Shown piece by piece: positions 44,560 through 56,379 of a stretch of DNA of 64,000 nt. The stretch is from Rehmannia glutinosa (lineage: Eukaryota > Streptophyta > Magnoliopsida > Lamiales > Orobanchaceae): NCBI GenBank assembly GCA_016081115.2, contig JABTTQ020001795.1:1116001-1180000 (forward strand), read 5' to 3'. The notes beneath the pieces are model-generated. The model was not told where the DNA came from. It saw only the letters and a program-made list of their open reading frames with translations, and did not search any database. The position numbers were made by a program, and so were the translations under genes. Numbering within the stretch: the stretch's first letter is position 1; each line of letters begins with the position of its first letter.

Positions 44560-46545
44560 TGTTGGAAATTATTTGGGTCCCGTGTCTAATCTGGGTCGAA
44601 TAAGATCCGGCTTTTCAATCAAATTGAACGGAAGCGGAAGCGAGAGATTTCAAAAATCAATTTTTAGATATAAGAACACAAAATCATGCTTATTAAATTT
44701 ATTCAAACTAAATGAAGAAAAAGAAAATTTACCACTTTCGACGATTTTCTTGTTTTTCGCTTTTTCTACGTGAATCCTTTGAATCCCCGAAGTTCGTAGA
44801 CACCTCGATCTTCCAATTCGAACCTTTCTATCAATGGCAGTGTGTGGGCACCCAAATAATAAATCTAAGTTCCTAACTTTTATTTTCCTACGATGTACTC
44901 AACTCATGAGATCGTATGATTGGGCTAACTGGATAAGAGGGGGAATTAAACTGGGATTAAAAATAAACCACAAAATCACGTTTTGAAAGAAATTAAAAAC
45001 AACCCTTCATGAAAATTCTACGGACCGATATTCTACATTAATTCAGTTGGCCAATAGAAAAACTCCCTTTTGCAACTAAAATAACTAACTATTGTTTTGA
45101 ACTTAGTTGACTAACTAATTAATGTGTTTGTTGATGAATAACTGGAGTCACAACTTGGTTAAGGAGATTTAATAAATAAACCAAGAGAATACTTCTCGAT
45201 TAATTGCAAGAGGCGGCAGAAAACATGTGTGCAACAATTGTGAGATGTGGTCCCCTTTTTATAGGCCTAGTTCAATCAGTTTCTCACTCCAACTCAGTTT
45301 TCAGTCTAATCTAGAATTCTTAATTCTAAATAGACTCAAACTCTAATTGATAATTATCAATATGATTATCAATTTAAATAATTATATTAATATCATAAAT
45401 ATTTTATATTTATTTAATTCCCAATACAGTCAAAATTGTAGAATATCAGATATTCCCGAAATTAACTAATATTAATATATTAGCCCAAATATTTTGGAAA
45501 ACTCTTTTCCATAAACCCTTAGGAACTGAAAATATTATTTCTAAACCATTTACTCTAGGAAGACGAACCGGGGACCATGGACCTATAATTATAAGCTCCA
45601 ATAAATCAAATAAATAATTAACTATTTAATTAATTTATTCGACTTATTAATTCCGATATTACTCCCCAATAAATTCAGAATTGCACTCTAATAATTATAA
45701 AATATCTTACTCTATGAATTGAGCAGTCCACTGATATAATCATTACATATAAATTAATTCTCCATAGACAATTCGTAATTGAAGCTAAGTAGTATCCGTT
45801 AAACCTCTCCAATTACCTCTTATCCTCATTTACCATTAATTCACTAGCGAATGGTTAATTTATAATCAGATTATAAATTAGAGATCTCAAACCATTCAGT
45901 TCCAGAATTAACAAATGAGGGAATCATCTCTCTACTTCTCGTAAGAAGGAATGGATTCCATATCTGTGAATTTATATTTCCAGCTATTTAATTCAAATGT
46001 GAATCTAAAATGCAAGTGTTGGGAATGTCGTAGGACATACTTAAACGAGCAAATTAAGTATCACACAGAAATAAACAGGAGTCTTTAATCACTCAGGATT
46101 AAGATTTATCCATATATGATTATCTTGTGATTTAATTCGATTTTCCATTTCTACAATGGAATTTGTATAAAAAATTCAAATTAAATCGGTCCAAGTCCTA
46201 TATGATCAAACCATATATAAATGCCCCCACTAAGATGTCTCCACATCGACGGTCCGGATAAATAGTCACATTCAAAATGTTCTGGGCCGCATTAATGATG
46301 TTTTAATTAAATATCCCATACTTTAATTAATTTCATCACGGACTTATTTTAGTTTATTATCCATAATCTTAATCCTCTTGTATATAACTTTTATATACTA
46401 AGATTATGGTTACAATAAATAAACTAGGGATTTTCATTATGTTCAAGAAAATACATACAATATGCACAAGAGTTCGAAAATAAATGTCGTCTTTATTAAT
46501 AATCAAAAACAATTCACAATTGCTTTAAGGGCACTATCCCTAACA
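44560..46545 (-). repeat. 5' LTR of copia A
   Basis: 1986 bp, same ends as 37226-39212, directly followed on the minus strand by the primer site and flanked by CAAAA. Confidence 0.9.
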
Positions 46546-46550
46546 CAAAA

Positions 46551-49500
46551 TACATACCGAGATGTACTTTAACGATCATCAAGTAACCCATCTTGGTCAC
46601 TATCTGTATATCCAATGAGATTATTTTCTTTTTCTTTGACACACTTGATGCCGAGTTTTCTCGTACCTTGAAGGTATCGAAGAAACCTTTTTGCTGCTGC
46701 AAAATGTAGCTTGATTGGATCGTGCATGAATCTTGAAATTAGGCTGACTGGATAGACAATATCGGGTCTTATATTTATCAAGTAGATTAAAGATCCGATT
46801 AAGTTGAGATACATTATTGGATCTACTTTATTTGCACCGTTATTTAATTGCAGATTTTTGTTAACTACGAGTGAAGTTGAGATTGGTTTGGAATTGCGCA
46901 TCTGAAATTTTTTTAACAATGTTTCAAGATATTTTTGTTTAGAAATAAAAATTTCTCCTTTTGATTGCCGAACTTGAATCTCAAGAAAATATTTCATGAG
47001 ACCCAAGTCAATCATCTCGTTCTACTTCATCATTGCCTTTTTGAAATTTTGCACCAATGTTGCATTTGTCCATGTTTAGATCAAGTCATCTACATAAAGA
47101 CAAACAATTAGAAAATCTGGCGCACCTTGTTTCTTCACGTATAATAATGTATCACTCTGACACTTTTGTATACCATTTTGTTGAAAGTACTTGTCAATCT
47201 TACTCTTCCAGGCTCTTGGTGCTTGTTTCAATCTATATAGTGTTTTTCTGAGTCGATTGATTTTATCTTCTTCGTCTTAGGCAATGTACCCTTCTGGTTG
47301 TTCCACGTACACTTCTTATTCCAAGTCACAATTGAGGAATGTTGATTTAACATCCATTTGGTAGACTAGTAGCTCAAATTGTGATGCAATGTCTAGGACA
47401 ATTGTTATTGTCTCCATTCGAACAACTGGTACAAATGTTTTATTGAAATCAACTCCTAATTGCTGAGAATACCCTTTTGTAACTAAGTGGGCTTTGTGCT
47501 TGTGAATTGAGCCATCTTCTTTGTACTTGATCTTGTAGATCCATTTTACTCCAATTATATTTTTTCCTACGGGAAGGTCTACGAGCTCCCAAGCATTATT
47601 TTTTTAGATGATTACAATTTCTTCATCTATTATATTGCGATTTGCCAAACTTCTTCTTTGGCGGCTTCTTGATAATCCTGATGCTCACAAGCAAAAAATG
47701 CAACATCACAAGTTTCGTACATTTCTCTTAAACTTCTTACCCTTCTAATTGGACTTTCAAATTCTGGATAGAATTCTTCAGTTGGTCCTGGTGAACTGGA
47801 GCTTGGACTGGAACTTGAGTTGGTGTTTTATTGATCTCCATGACTTGTTGAAGTAGGCATTGCCCTGGGCAAATATACAATCTTTGTTTTCATTTTTTCG
47901 TTTTCATTCCAATTGCATGACTGCATTTCATCAAAAATAACATCCTGAGAAATAACAAGTTTATTTATTTTTCGGTTTAGCAAACGATATCTTTTAGATT
48001 CATCATTATAACTGACAAAGATCATTTTTTCTCCTATTTCTTCAAATTTTTCTCTTTGTTGAGATGGAAAATGAGAATAAGCAATGCAACCAAAAACTTT
48101 GAGATGATTTACCTGTGGCTTTCTTTGGTGCCACGCTTCATACAGTGTCTTATTTGGAACTGCCTTTGTTGATGAACAGTTTAAATATAGGTTGTCGCAT
48201 TTACCACTTCTGTCCAAAAAGTTTTTGGAAGTCCTTTGCATGTCACTATGCTCCATGCCATCTCGACTATTGTGCGATTTTTTGCTCTGCACACGCCATT
48301 TTGTTGTAGTTTGTAGCGAACGGTTAGTTGTCTGTGGATCCATTTATCTTTGCAATAATCTAAGAAGGACTATCCGATGAGTTGTCCTCATCGGTCTGTC
48401 CGCAAAATCTTTATTTTTTTGCCACCTTGATTTTCTACATATTTTTTGAACTTTATAAATTTTGGAAATGCTTCTGATTTTTGGTTTAAAATATAAACAC
48501 ACATTATTCTGGAAAAATCATCAATGAACAATAGGAAGTACATGTTGTCATTGAGGGATGGTGTTTGTGTTTATCCACAAATATTTGTATGCACTATCTC
48601 GAGAAGAGCTTTGACTCTGTATGATATCTTTGGAAATGGTAAATGATGCATTTTGCCAATGAGACATCATTTGCATGTCTTGTCTCGTTCGGGAATATTA
48701 GGAAGACCAAAAACCATTATTTTCATTTTCAACAAATTTAAATCTTTATAGCTCAAATGTTCATACCTCAAATCCCAGAGATTATGTTCTTCTTATGTGG
48801 TACTTTGAAGTGCAGTTTTCTCAGTCAATGAAAAATTATGAGGAAATATTTTATTTGAACTCATCTTAATTTTAGTCGTCGTGAGATTCTTCTGTTTGTC
48901 AATAATACAGTGGTGATTATTGAACTCAAACTTGTAATCTTTCTCCAAGAGTTTGCCCACGCACAATAAATTTTGAGTCAAGTCAGGCACATAAAATACA
49001 TCTTTGATTATACTCATTTTACCTTCTTTTGCTTGTAGTGCTATTGCTCCTTTTCCTTTTATTTTGTGGAATTTGTCATCTCCGAGCTTTACTTCAGATA
49101 AATGTGATTCATCGAGATTTATAAATATTTTCTTGTTTCCACACGTGATTTTGGAATCAATGTCCACCTACCAAATATTCTCAATTTGTTGTTAAGAATT
49201 CAAGCATGAAAAGAAAACCTGATTAGCTAGGCTCTTTTTCTTCAGATAGGGTGGCTTCATTTGTATCATCATCATCTTTATGTCAACAGTCTCTTTAAGA
49301 ATGATTTGGATTTTTGCATCTTTTGTACATATAGCGGTAATCTTTGGTATCATGGTTGTTCTTTCTGCATATTCAGAAATACAAATCCTAGTGGATATGG
49401 GACTTTCTTTTCTTGCACAAGTTAAAATGCCACTCAAATTCTAGTGGCATGCTTTCCAAGTCTCGGTTTTTGTGATAAATAGACTCATTTCCCATGTCGT
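46551..49500 (-). pseudogene. Copia B pol (protease to RNase H), upstream part
   Basis: Minus-strand pol with many frame breaks. About 49480: remains of the gag knuckle region; 49167-48793: protease-like segment (DIDSKITCGNKK, then VKLGDDKFHKIKGKGAIAL, with the DSG motif altered) and FYVPDLTQNLLCVGKLLEK; about 48690-48340: integrase start (PERDKTCK, FLLFIDDFSR); 48343-47828: integrase end (NKTLYEAWHQRKPQVNHLKVFGC); 47600-47050: RT pieces; 47015-46569: RT/RNase H (MIDLGLMKYFLEIQV, then RPDIVYPVSLISRFM and GYTDSDQDG). It continues at 37225. No intact polyprotein. Confidence 0.8.
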
Positions 49501-49509
49501 TCTTGGCAA

Positions 49510-49895
49510 TGTTTCACCTTTACAAAGGTTGTTTAATCATTCCCCAAATTAAATTTTTCTCAAAGTATTTGGATGTAATTGTTTTCCATTAATTGCAATT
49601 CAAGTCTCACAAATGTATGTTCATTGGTTATAGTCCAAATCATAATGGCTATCACTATCTTTGTCCTATTGGTAAAGTGCTTGTAGATGCCACTATTGGG
49701 TTTAATGAAAATGAATTTCCTTATCAAAACTTATTTTCTCTTGATTCACCTTCTCCCAGTTTATCTTATTTTCTTACATATCTTAATTCCTTCTCTGGCA
49801 TCTTCTCCATCTCCTGTTACAACTCATCTTCCTGATCGCACCACTCACACTTCCAATTTCAAATCATATTTTCAACCTCGATGTCTGCCTATAGC
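49510..49895 (+). pseudogene. Copia integrase C-terminal fragment
   Basis: Plus-strand fragment with a degraded FGCNCFP-like motif (about 49567) then CMFIGYSPNHNGYHYLCP (from 49617) and ATIGFNENEFPYQ, the conserved copia block downstream of integrase. Opposite in strand to copia B and unconnected to it. It ends in a CCTAGGCGGCCGCC stretch near 49898. Confidence 0.7.
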
Positions 49896-50199
49896 CTAGG
49901 CGGCCGCCTAAGAGGATGTTTAGAACACTGAGTCAAAGGATATAAAAAGGTTGTAACAATTATTTATTTTCTCTCTATCTTTCTCTCACGTCGGATTTCT
50001 TCCTCCCCAATCTTATTCTCCCTGGTTTAGTATAAATTGCAAATTACAAGTTGCTGCCTGTCATCATATTAATATTGAAATATACAAAATCAATCCTAAA
50101 TCTATAGCATATTGCAACAAATTCCTTGTAAGCTACCAAATATTGAATAAGGTCCTTCTTACAGTATAAATAAATAATGAGTAGGTCTCTCATAGGATT

Positions 50200-51438
50200 T
50201 GTTAGTCCAAGCGGCTAGGAAAATCTGGAGGGGGTGAACAGATTTTCTCAATTTTCCGATTTATGCCATCTTTTTCGAATATGTGATAATATCTTTAAGA
50301 ATGAGATGTAGGAAGAAGAATGAACACAATGATTTAAAGTGGTTCAACTCACCTAGAGCCTAATCCACTACCACCTGGTATGTCCGAGTGGATTTCGAAA
50401 ATAAAAAAAGTTTGTTAATTGATACCAAAAAATTACAACATTTACCTTGAAGAGCACCACACTCTTCTTACAACAACACCTTGAAGAGCACCAAACTCTT
50501 CTTACAACAATGTAGAGCACCAAACTCTTTAACACCTAAAGAATCAATCAAGTGTGTTCTTGCCAAAACAACACTCAATAAGTATGTCTTATTTTGGATG
50601 ATTTGAACAATCAAGATTACAAATAAAAGTATACAACTTTGTAAATGCAAGTGTAATCAAAAAAGAAAGCCTAATAACCAAGATGTGAAAGTGATGTGCT
50701 TAGGCTATTACAACAAGAATATGAAAATGAAAGCTTTGAGTATTTGCTGAATATTTCTTGTTGATATAGAGCAATATGTTGTATTTGATCCTTCAATGCT
50801 TCATGTATTTATATGAGAGCTCCAAGATGTAATCCCCAACATAGGCTTCTCCCAATTCAAATTTTTCTGCAAAAGAAAGATCAAACAAGCTCCAATAAAT
50901 GGTTAAGAAATGATAAAGCTATAATTTCCTGAGAAGCATATATGCAACGGATAAAATTTGTTGTCAAATTATATAATGGCTTGTCGCTATGTTGAAAAAT
51001 TCAAACTTTTAAACCGTTGGAAAGTGTTTTGACACTGGATGGCATCTAGGGTGACCTGTCACTGTCTAGAGCAACTGGTCACTATCTAGGGCGACCGGTT
51101 GTTGTGGATAGTGACAGTTCGCTTAAGAAACAGAGAGTTTTTAAAACAAAACTCAAACTTGCAGGCACCGATCGCCCTATTGATTCCAGCTCTCTGTTCT
51201 TTTTCAAGTATTTAATACATTTAGGTATGGGTCTCCCTATAGGGCGATCGACCGACCTCTTTACAGAGAAGATATCCATTTTTTGTCGAAAATAATGTTT
51301 AAGAAGTACTTCAAAAGCTTAGTAAAAATCAATTAAAATATTTTGAAGTATCTGGACAACATTTAGAAATACTTTTTTGGTATAAAACTCGTTATATGAA
51401 ATCATCAAAATCAAAATAAAAATATTGATGATCTAACA
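50200..51438. repeat. Probable solo LTR, copia type
   Basis: 1239 bp with inverted ends TGTTAG...CTAACA and no internal coding sequence. Flanks are GGATT and GGACC (50195-50199, 51439-51443), which agree at three positions and differ by two C/T transitions. The layout near the left end (GAGGGGGTGAACAG, then AAGTGGTTCAACTC) resembles 15216-16587. It contains a repeated AAGAGCACCA(A/C)ACTCTT motif (50451-50530). Confidence 0.55.
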
Positions 51439-51499
51439 GGACCGTCTTACAGATCCTAATCCATAAGATGAATCCTATGGTCCGGATACAGTAGCTAAA

Positions 51500-53150
51500 A
51501 CAAACCTAGTAAAGAGAAGTTTGCATCTCATCGCTTTCCCAGCTCCAAGTTTCTCTCTCATCATATCCCATAACTAGTCTTTCCCACAACACAAATCTCT
51601 TCCCTCCAATCAATTTCTCCCACAAAGTCTACAAATCCCTTTTCCCCAACACAAATCTCTATTGCCACTACCGCATAAAGCTTAATCACGATCCCTCCAA
51701 TGTACTGTAAAACATGTACCCAATGTTCCCACGATTTTGGATTCTGTTATTATTCAACAATAATATTCAACAAAAATATTGGTTAGGAAGTGGATTTATT
51801 AAATGGAGAATGAAGATGAATATGGTTCATTGATGAAGGTAGGTAATGTAATCATTCCAGTGTCATAACTAATGTTTTTTACTATGAAAAAAGATACTTA
51901 TACTACCATTAGTGATACTTTTGATATTAAATATGGTATTTTTTGTGATGGACGTTGATACTTGAGCATTCTGAAATATGTGAAATAAAAAGTGTAAAGT
52001 GATACTTTTTACAATGAAAAATGATACATTTCAGCAAATAAATGATACTTTTGATATTAAATATGATACTTTTGTTGATGGATAGTGACATTTTAAAATT
52101 TTGTATTATAAGTAGTGGTACATAAAATAGTGATATTTTTCAGTAATAATTATGATACGTTTAAGGTGAACGCTTTAATATTTACATATTGAAAAAACAT
52201 GATTTTCTATGTACTCATCCCAGATTCATAACTAATGTGTGTTTACTGTGAAAATTGATACTTGTACTATCAATAGTGATATTTTTTATATTAAAAATGA
52301 TACTTTTGTTATGGATATTGATATTTAACCATTTTAAAATGCCAAGGATATGAAGCAGTAAGGATAATCATTGAAGAAAGATAATGTAAGGATTTTCTTG
52401 CTATTACTGCCTAATTAACGGATGCACAAAAATTCACCGAGCAAAATGAATCATCTGTTATTTCAAGTACATCTAATATGTTACAATATCTTACTCGGTC
52501 TATTATGAAGGCAAGAAGAAAAATGATAAAGGAAAGTTTGGAAAAGAGCAAGAAGAAGACAGTTGATGTGTCTGACTGTTCTCAAGCCAAGGAATTTGGT
52601 TCCAAGACTCCAAATCCTCAGCTATTTAGAGATAATTTTTTAAGGCTATCAGATGGTAACATGATAATGTTTAAGTAATTAGTGACACTTTTAAGGCAAT
52701 TTCTAATACTTTTAACATGCACAATTATGTTTTAATATTTTACTTATCCCGGTGCAGAATATTGATATTTTTCATATAATTACTGATACTTTTCAAATTA
52801 TATATGATACTTTTAGGTTGTTTCAATTGATAGTGGACTCCCCAGAAATACTTAAAATACAGACATGACAATTTTAAATTACTAACTCGTTGAATGATAT
52901 TTTTCATATAATTACTGATATATATATATATATATGATATTTTTCAGCAAGAAAATGAATATTTCTTAAAAGGCAAAATGATGGTCAACATTCACAAAAC
53001 AGTATATACATATTCACAAATAGTTTGTCAAAAAACATTCACAAAACATATCGTTCTATGGCATAAAAACATATAGTATCAATACATGTGGTTTTTCCTG
53101 CTTCATTTTTTCTGTTTTTTCATGGGTTTCTTGGTGGTTGCTTGAATTTA
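51500..53150. other. AT-rich DNA with dispersed GATACTTTT motif
   Basis: Many copies of GATACTTTT or GATATTTTT, especially 51870-52340 and 52690-52960, mostly in the same orientation. An ORF at 52478-52678 (66 codons, Lys-rich: KARRKMIKESLEKSKKK) lies between them; I do not recognise it and it may be part of the damaged gene next to it or chance. A short TA microsatellite lies at 52919-52936. Confidence 0.5.
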
Positions 53151-53158
53151 AGCACTTC

Positions 53159-53739
53159 CTACTCTATTTCCACTTTCGATTCATTCAAATCACATAGAAT
53201 GATTCTCGCGTAATATTCAACTCTTAGCTTGCGTCTTTTCAGGGGCTTCAACAAAAACAAAAAAATATATATCAAAACGCATGCAACAATTATAATCTCC
53301 ACATTATTTGTTTAAAAGAATATTCATATATTCGACAAATATGAATATGAGTAAACATTACCAACAAAGTTTTCCATATGGTGCATTAGGAAAATATCAC
53401 AATCAATATTATTGTCTTTTGTTTGCCATGGGAAATGGACATTTTCCTAAATATATGGCCTAAGTTCTTCAGCTTTCGGGTAATTTTCCTCTTCTAGAAA
53501 GATATCCATTTGTTTTACTGTAAAAATATAACAAAAAATGTCGGAATAGTTTACTTGTTATCAACAAAATAAATAATAATGCACATATGATATTTTACCA
53601 CCAAAGTCACGAGATCAAAATGCTCATCTACAACCGCTTCATCATGCACCAAATTGTCAAGGTATTCGACTTTCTTGTCAAGAATGTTGACGATAGTAGC
53701 AACATAATGACCTTGATAGTAGTATGGTACAAAGATTTA
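53159..53739 (-). pseudogene. Ulp1-like cysteine protease (C48) remnant
   Basis: Three exon-like pieces on the minus strand. 53739-53599: VPYYYQGHYVATIV then KKVEYLDNLV, giving the His and Asp of the catalytic triad. 53517-53362: FPWQTKDNNIDCDIFLMHHM, with the catalytic Cys; the usual DCG reads DCD, and one in-frame TAG lies ten residues upstream. 53245-53159: KRRKLRVEYYARIILCDLN then stop. GT/AG-like junctions separate the pieces, but phases do not all agree. Ulp1 proteases remove SUMO; plant genomes carry many Ulp1-like genes, some captured by Mutator-like elements. Upstream exons were not found. Probably a pseudogene. Confidence 0.6.
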
Positions 53740-53776
53740 CAGGTTTCAAAACACAAAAACCTCATTACACACTAAT

Positions 53777-54222
53777 ATTTTTAAGATAATTTCTGATACT
53801 TTGAGCATCAAAGATCTAACATGCAGAGTGATATAACTTTTAAAGAAATTTATGATACTTTTAAGGCAATTATGATACTTTAAGAATCAAAGATCTAACA
53901 TGCAGAGTGAAACAATATATGTTCAATGTTGAAATACAATGACATAAAACCGATACTTTTAAGGAAATTTATGATACTTTCAAGGCAATTTCTGATACTT
54001 TAACCATCAAAGATCTAGCTAGCAGAGTGATATAACATATGTTGAATGTTGAAATGCAGTGACATAAAAACGATATTTTTAAGGCAATTTCTGGTACTTT
54101 TAAGGTAATTTCTGATACTTTAAGCATCAAAGATCTAACATGCAGAGTGATAAAATATATTTGATGTTGAAATACAGTGACATAAAACTTATACTTTTAA
54201 GGTAATTTCTGATATTTTCAAG
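53777..54222. repeat. Tandem repeat, about 119-bp period
   Basis: Three full units start at 53837, 53956 and 54076 (119, 120 and 118 bp), with a 60-bp partial unit before (53777-53836) and a partial one after (54194). Each holds TTTTAAGG(A/C)AATTT, GATACTTT, CATCAAAGATCTA, GCAGAGTGA and GTTGAAAT(A/G)CA(A/G)TGACATAAAA. Confidence 0.8.
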
Positions 54223-54499
54223 CATCAATGTTCACAAATTTGTACTATAACAACAATGTTTGTATCATGAGTATTCTAACAATAACGTTCACAATTACAA
54301 TCACCATTTACAACAAAAATGAAGTTTAATAAAAAGGTTAAAACACAAATCTACAAATCATTCCACTTCAGTAAACTGTAAAAATCGCCAAGGCATATTT
54401 ACGAAAAATAGTGCAATTTGTTTTTTCAGAAACTATGAAACTAATTTATAAATTTGCAAACTTCAATGGTGGAAAGACACTTCGGTCCATAGCAAAAAC

Positions 54500-55932
54500 T
54501 AATACGTGTAAAATATACGTGCATTTAAGGGATTATTTTAACTACATAATTGATGCATTTGCATGTATATTTAGTGTGTTTTACTTGGTTTTCTTTGTTG
54601 GGCGTGATATTGTGTACTTTTGTGAATTTTGCAGAAAATGGAGCTAAATTAGACAAAAGATGATAGCATGTTCCAAAGGATATGTCAAAATAAAAGGTAC
54701 GAGCAAAGACGTGAAGGAAAGAAACATGGACGGTCAAACAAAAGGGAATTTCTTTCAAAAACATCCAAACGCGCCAACAATTTTTAGCACTGGCGAGGTT
54801 TAGTTTTCATGAAGAACCCAGAAGCAAAATCCGATCGTGTGACCTGCTCGTGTGGATTCACACGGTCATGCGATGTGTCTACGGCTAAATTGGTCTCCTA
54901 ATCCCGTCAGAACTCTACCAGTTATCTCTCCAAGCACCTATATAAAGAGACCAAGGCTCTGCATGAAAATACAAGTCATTACATCACAAAATACACCAAA
55001 ATACATAGGATTACACAGATCAAAGGTCTTCTAAGAGAGGAGGGCTAAGTTACGAAGAACACGACAAGGCCTTTCGCATCTACGAAAGCACAATAGTTTC
55101 AAAGGCTTAGAAGGATGATCCATCCTGACAAGAAGGAGTTTTCTTTCTTAGTTTAGATCTCTTGTATGTACTTAAACGATGTCACAATGTTGATTTTAAG
55201 TTTGTCTATGAATTTGTTATCAATGTTTCGCTAATATTTTGTATCCTGGGGCATAATCAAAACTATGGATTCATGTTAAATCTTGATTGATTGTTTTCTT
55301 AATTGATTCATGTGTTTTATTTTATAAATTCGAGTGCTCATTCTTAATTATTGATTATTTGGCCAATAATTTGCATGTCATACTTGTTAGTCCATAATCC
55401 GGGAAGTGTGTTCTAGCAAGATGAAAATCGGATTCAGACATAAACAGTGTAATGTATCGGGAGACTAGTTTTGTTCGTGGGGAGTATTTCAATTCAAAGA
55501 TATGTTGGGAGTTAATAATAGTTGTGATGCATCAGGAGTCCTCAATTATTATTAATCTAATGTTTATGCGACACCCGGGAGATGGAATAAAATAGTTTAG
55601 GAATTGAATCCATAGAAACGCATGAATTGGGTTTGTGAAACATTAATTAGATTTTAATATTGAAGAAGCATGTTGTGATTATGTGCCTAGGATTGCTTTC
55701 GTATTTGTTGTAAAGACTTGTGGGTTCGATATTTATTTCTTTTATTTTTTAATTTTCAATTCTTTTTATAAAACTCTTGATATTCGGTTGCTTCAATAAA
55801 ATTGGAATGTGATGTTATTATAACCTAAGTGTTTCGTAGTCAATCTCTGAGGATATGACCTTACTTCTTGTTATCATATAAACTACACTGTACACTTGTA
55901 GTATAGAGATCCAAATAAAGTTTTGGCGAATA
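54500..55932 (+). repeat. 5' LTR of third Athila-derived element
   Basis: 1433 bp; TG start mutated (TAATACGTG), end GGCGAATA. TATATAAAGAG box at about 54938. The CACACGG cluster is short here (54835-54875). It lacks about 90 bp present in the partner LTR around the GTTTAGTATTTTAGCC segment. Confidence 0.85.
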
Positions 55933-55938
55933 AGTTTT

Positions 55939-55956
55939 TGGGGCCGTTGTCGGGGA
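55939..55956 (+). other. Primer binding site, tRNA-Asp type
   Basis: TGGGGCCGTTGTCGGGGA, two mismatches from the tRNA-Asp complement, 6 bp after the LTR end. Confidence 0.8.
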
Positions 55957-56075
55957 TTGAAACATTCAACTTAGATATAGTAATAAGTGGTTCAATCATA
56001 ATTGAAGCACAATTTTTGTAAATATTTGTTTTTCTCGATTTTTGTAAACATTTTTTTTCGATTTTTTCTTCTTTT

Positions 56076-56312
56076 GTGAATAGTTTTTTTATTACTTTGT
56101 TTCTAACATCGTTTTTGTTGAATGCGAGACTGAAATCATTGGAGACACAAGTAGCCCAAATCGCTACTGCAATGGGAGACCAACATCAAAAAGACAAATT
56201 CTCAAGCGATACTGAACTTAATCTGAGAAAACAGTGCAACGCCATTCGTCTGATGGGTGCTACAAAATATGAGGTCTCAAGGATTTTAATCGACACGGTT
56301 CAACGACACTGA
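56076..56312 (+). pseudogene. Athila-type gag C-terminal fragment
   Basis: 78-codon ORF with LKSLETQVAQIATAMG and KFSSDTELNLRKQC. Third copy of the fragment at 4548-4790 and 9144-9383, with the same flanks: LTR and primer site about 120-140 bp upstream, GCGCTTTGTGGGAGGCAACC (56351-56370) just downstream. Confidence 0.75.
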
Positions 56313-56379
56313 TGTTAGAAATCAGAAGTTTGGTTGAAGACGTAAAACTTAGCGCTTTGTGGGAGGCAACCCAAGAGGC

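Larger units (their letters stand above)
37226..46545 (-). mobile_element. Complete Ty1/copia element A
   Basis: 9320 bp including a nested Tat fragment. The 3' LTR is 37226-39212 and the 5' LTR 44560-46545. Perfect 5-bp duplication CAAAA (37221-37225 and 46546-46550). Primer site TAGTATCAGAGC (initiator Met tRNA type, one mismatch; about 44546-44557 on the minus strand) and polypurine tract with GTAGGAGAT (39213-39221). Gag is readable; protease is cut by the Tat fragment; RT is partial and RNase H mostly lost. It inserted into the RNase H of copia B. Confidence 0.9.

Noticed and set aside
49896..49914. CCTAGGCGGCCGCC stretch containing a NotI site, possible cloning linker
   Set aside because: Similar CCTAGGCGG runs occur in natural plant repeats, and sequence continues without vector on both sides; not enough to call contamination.
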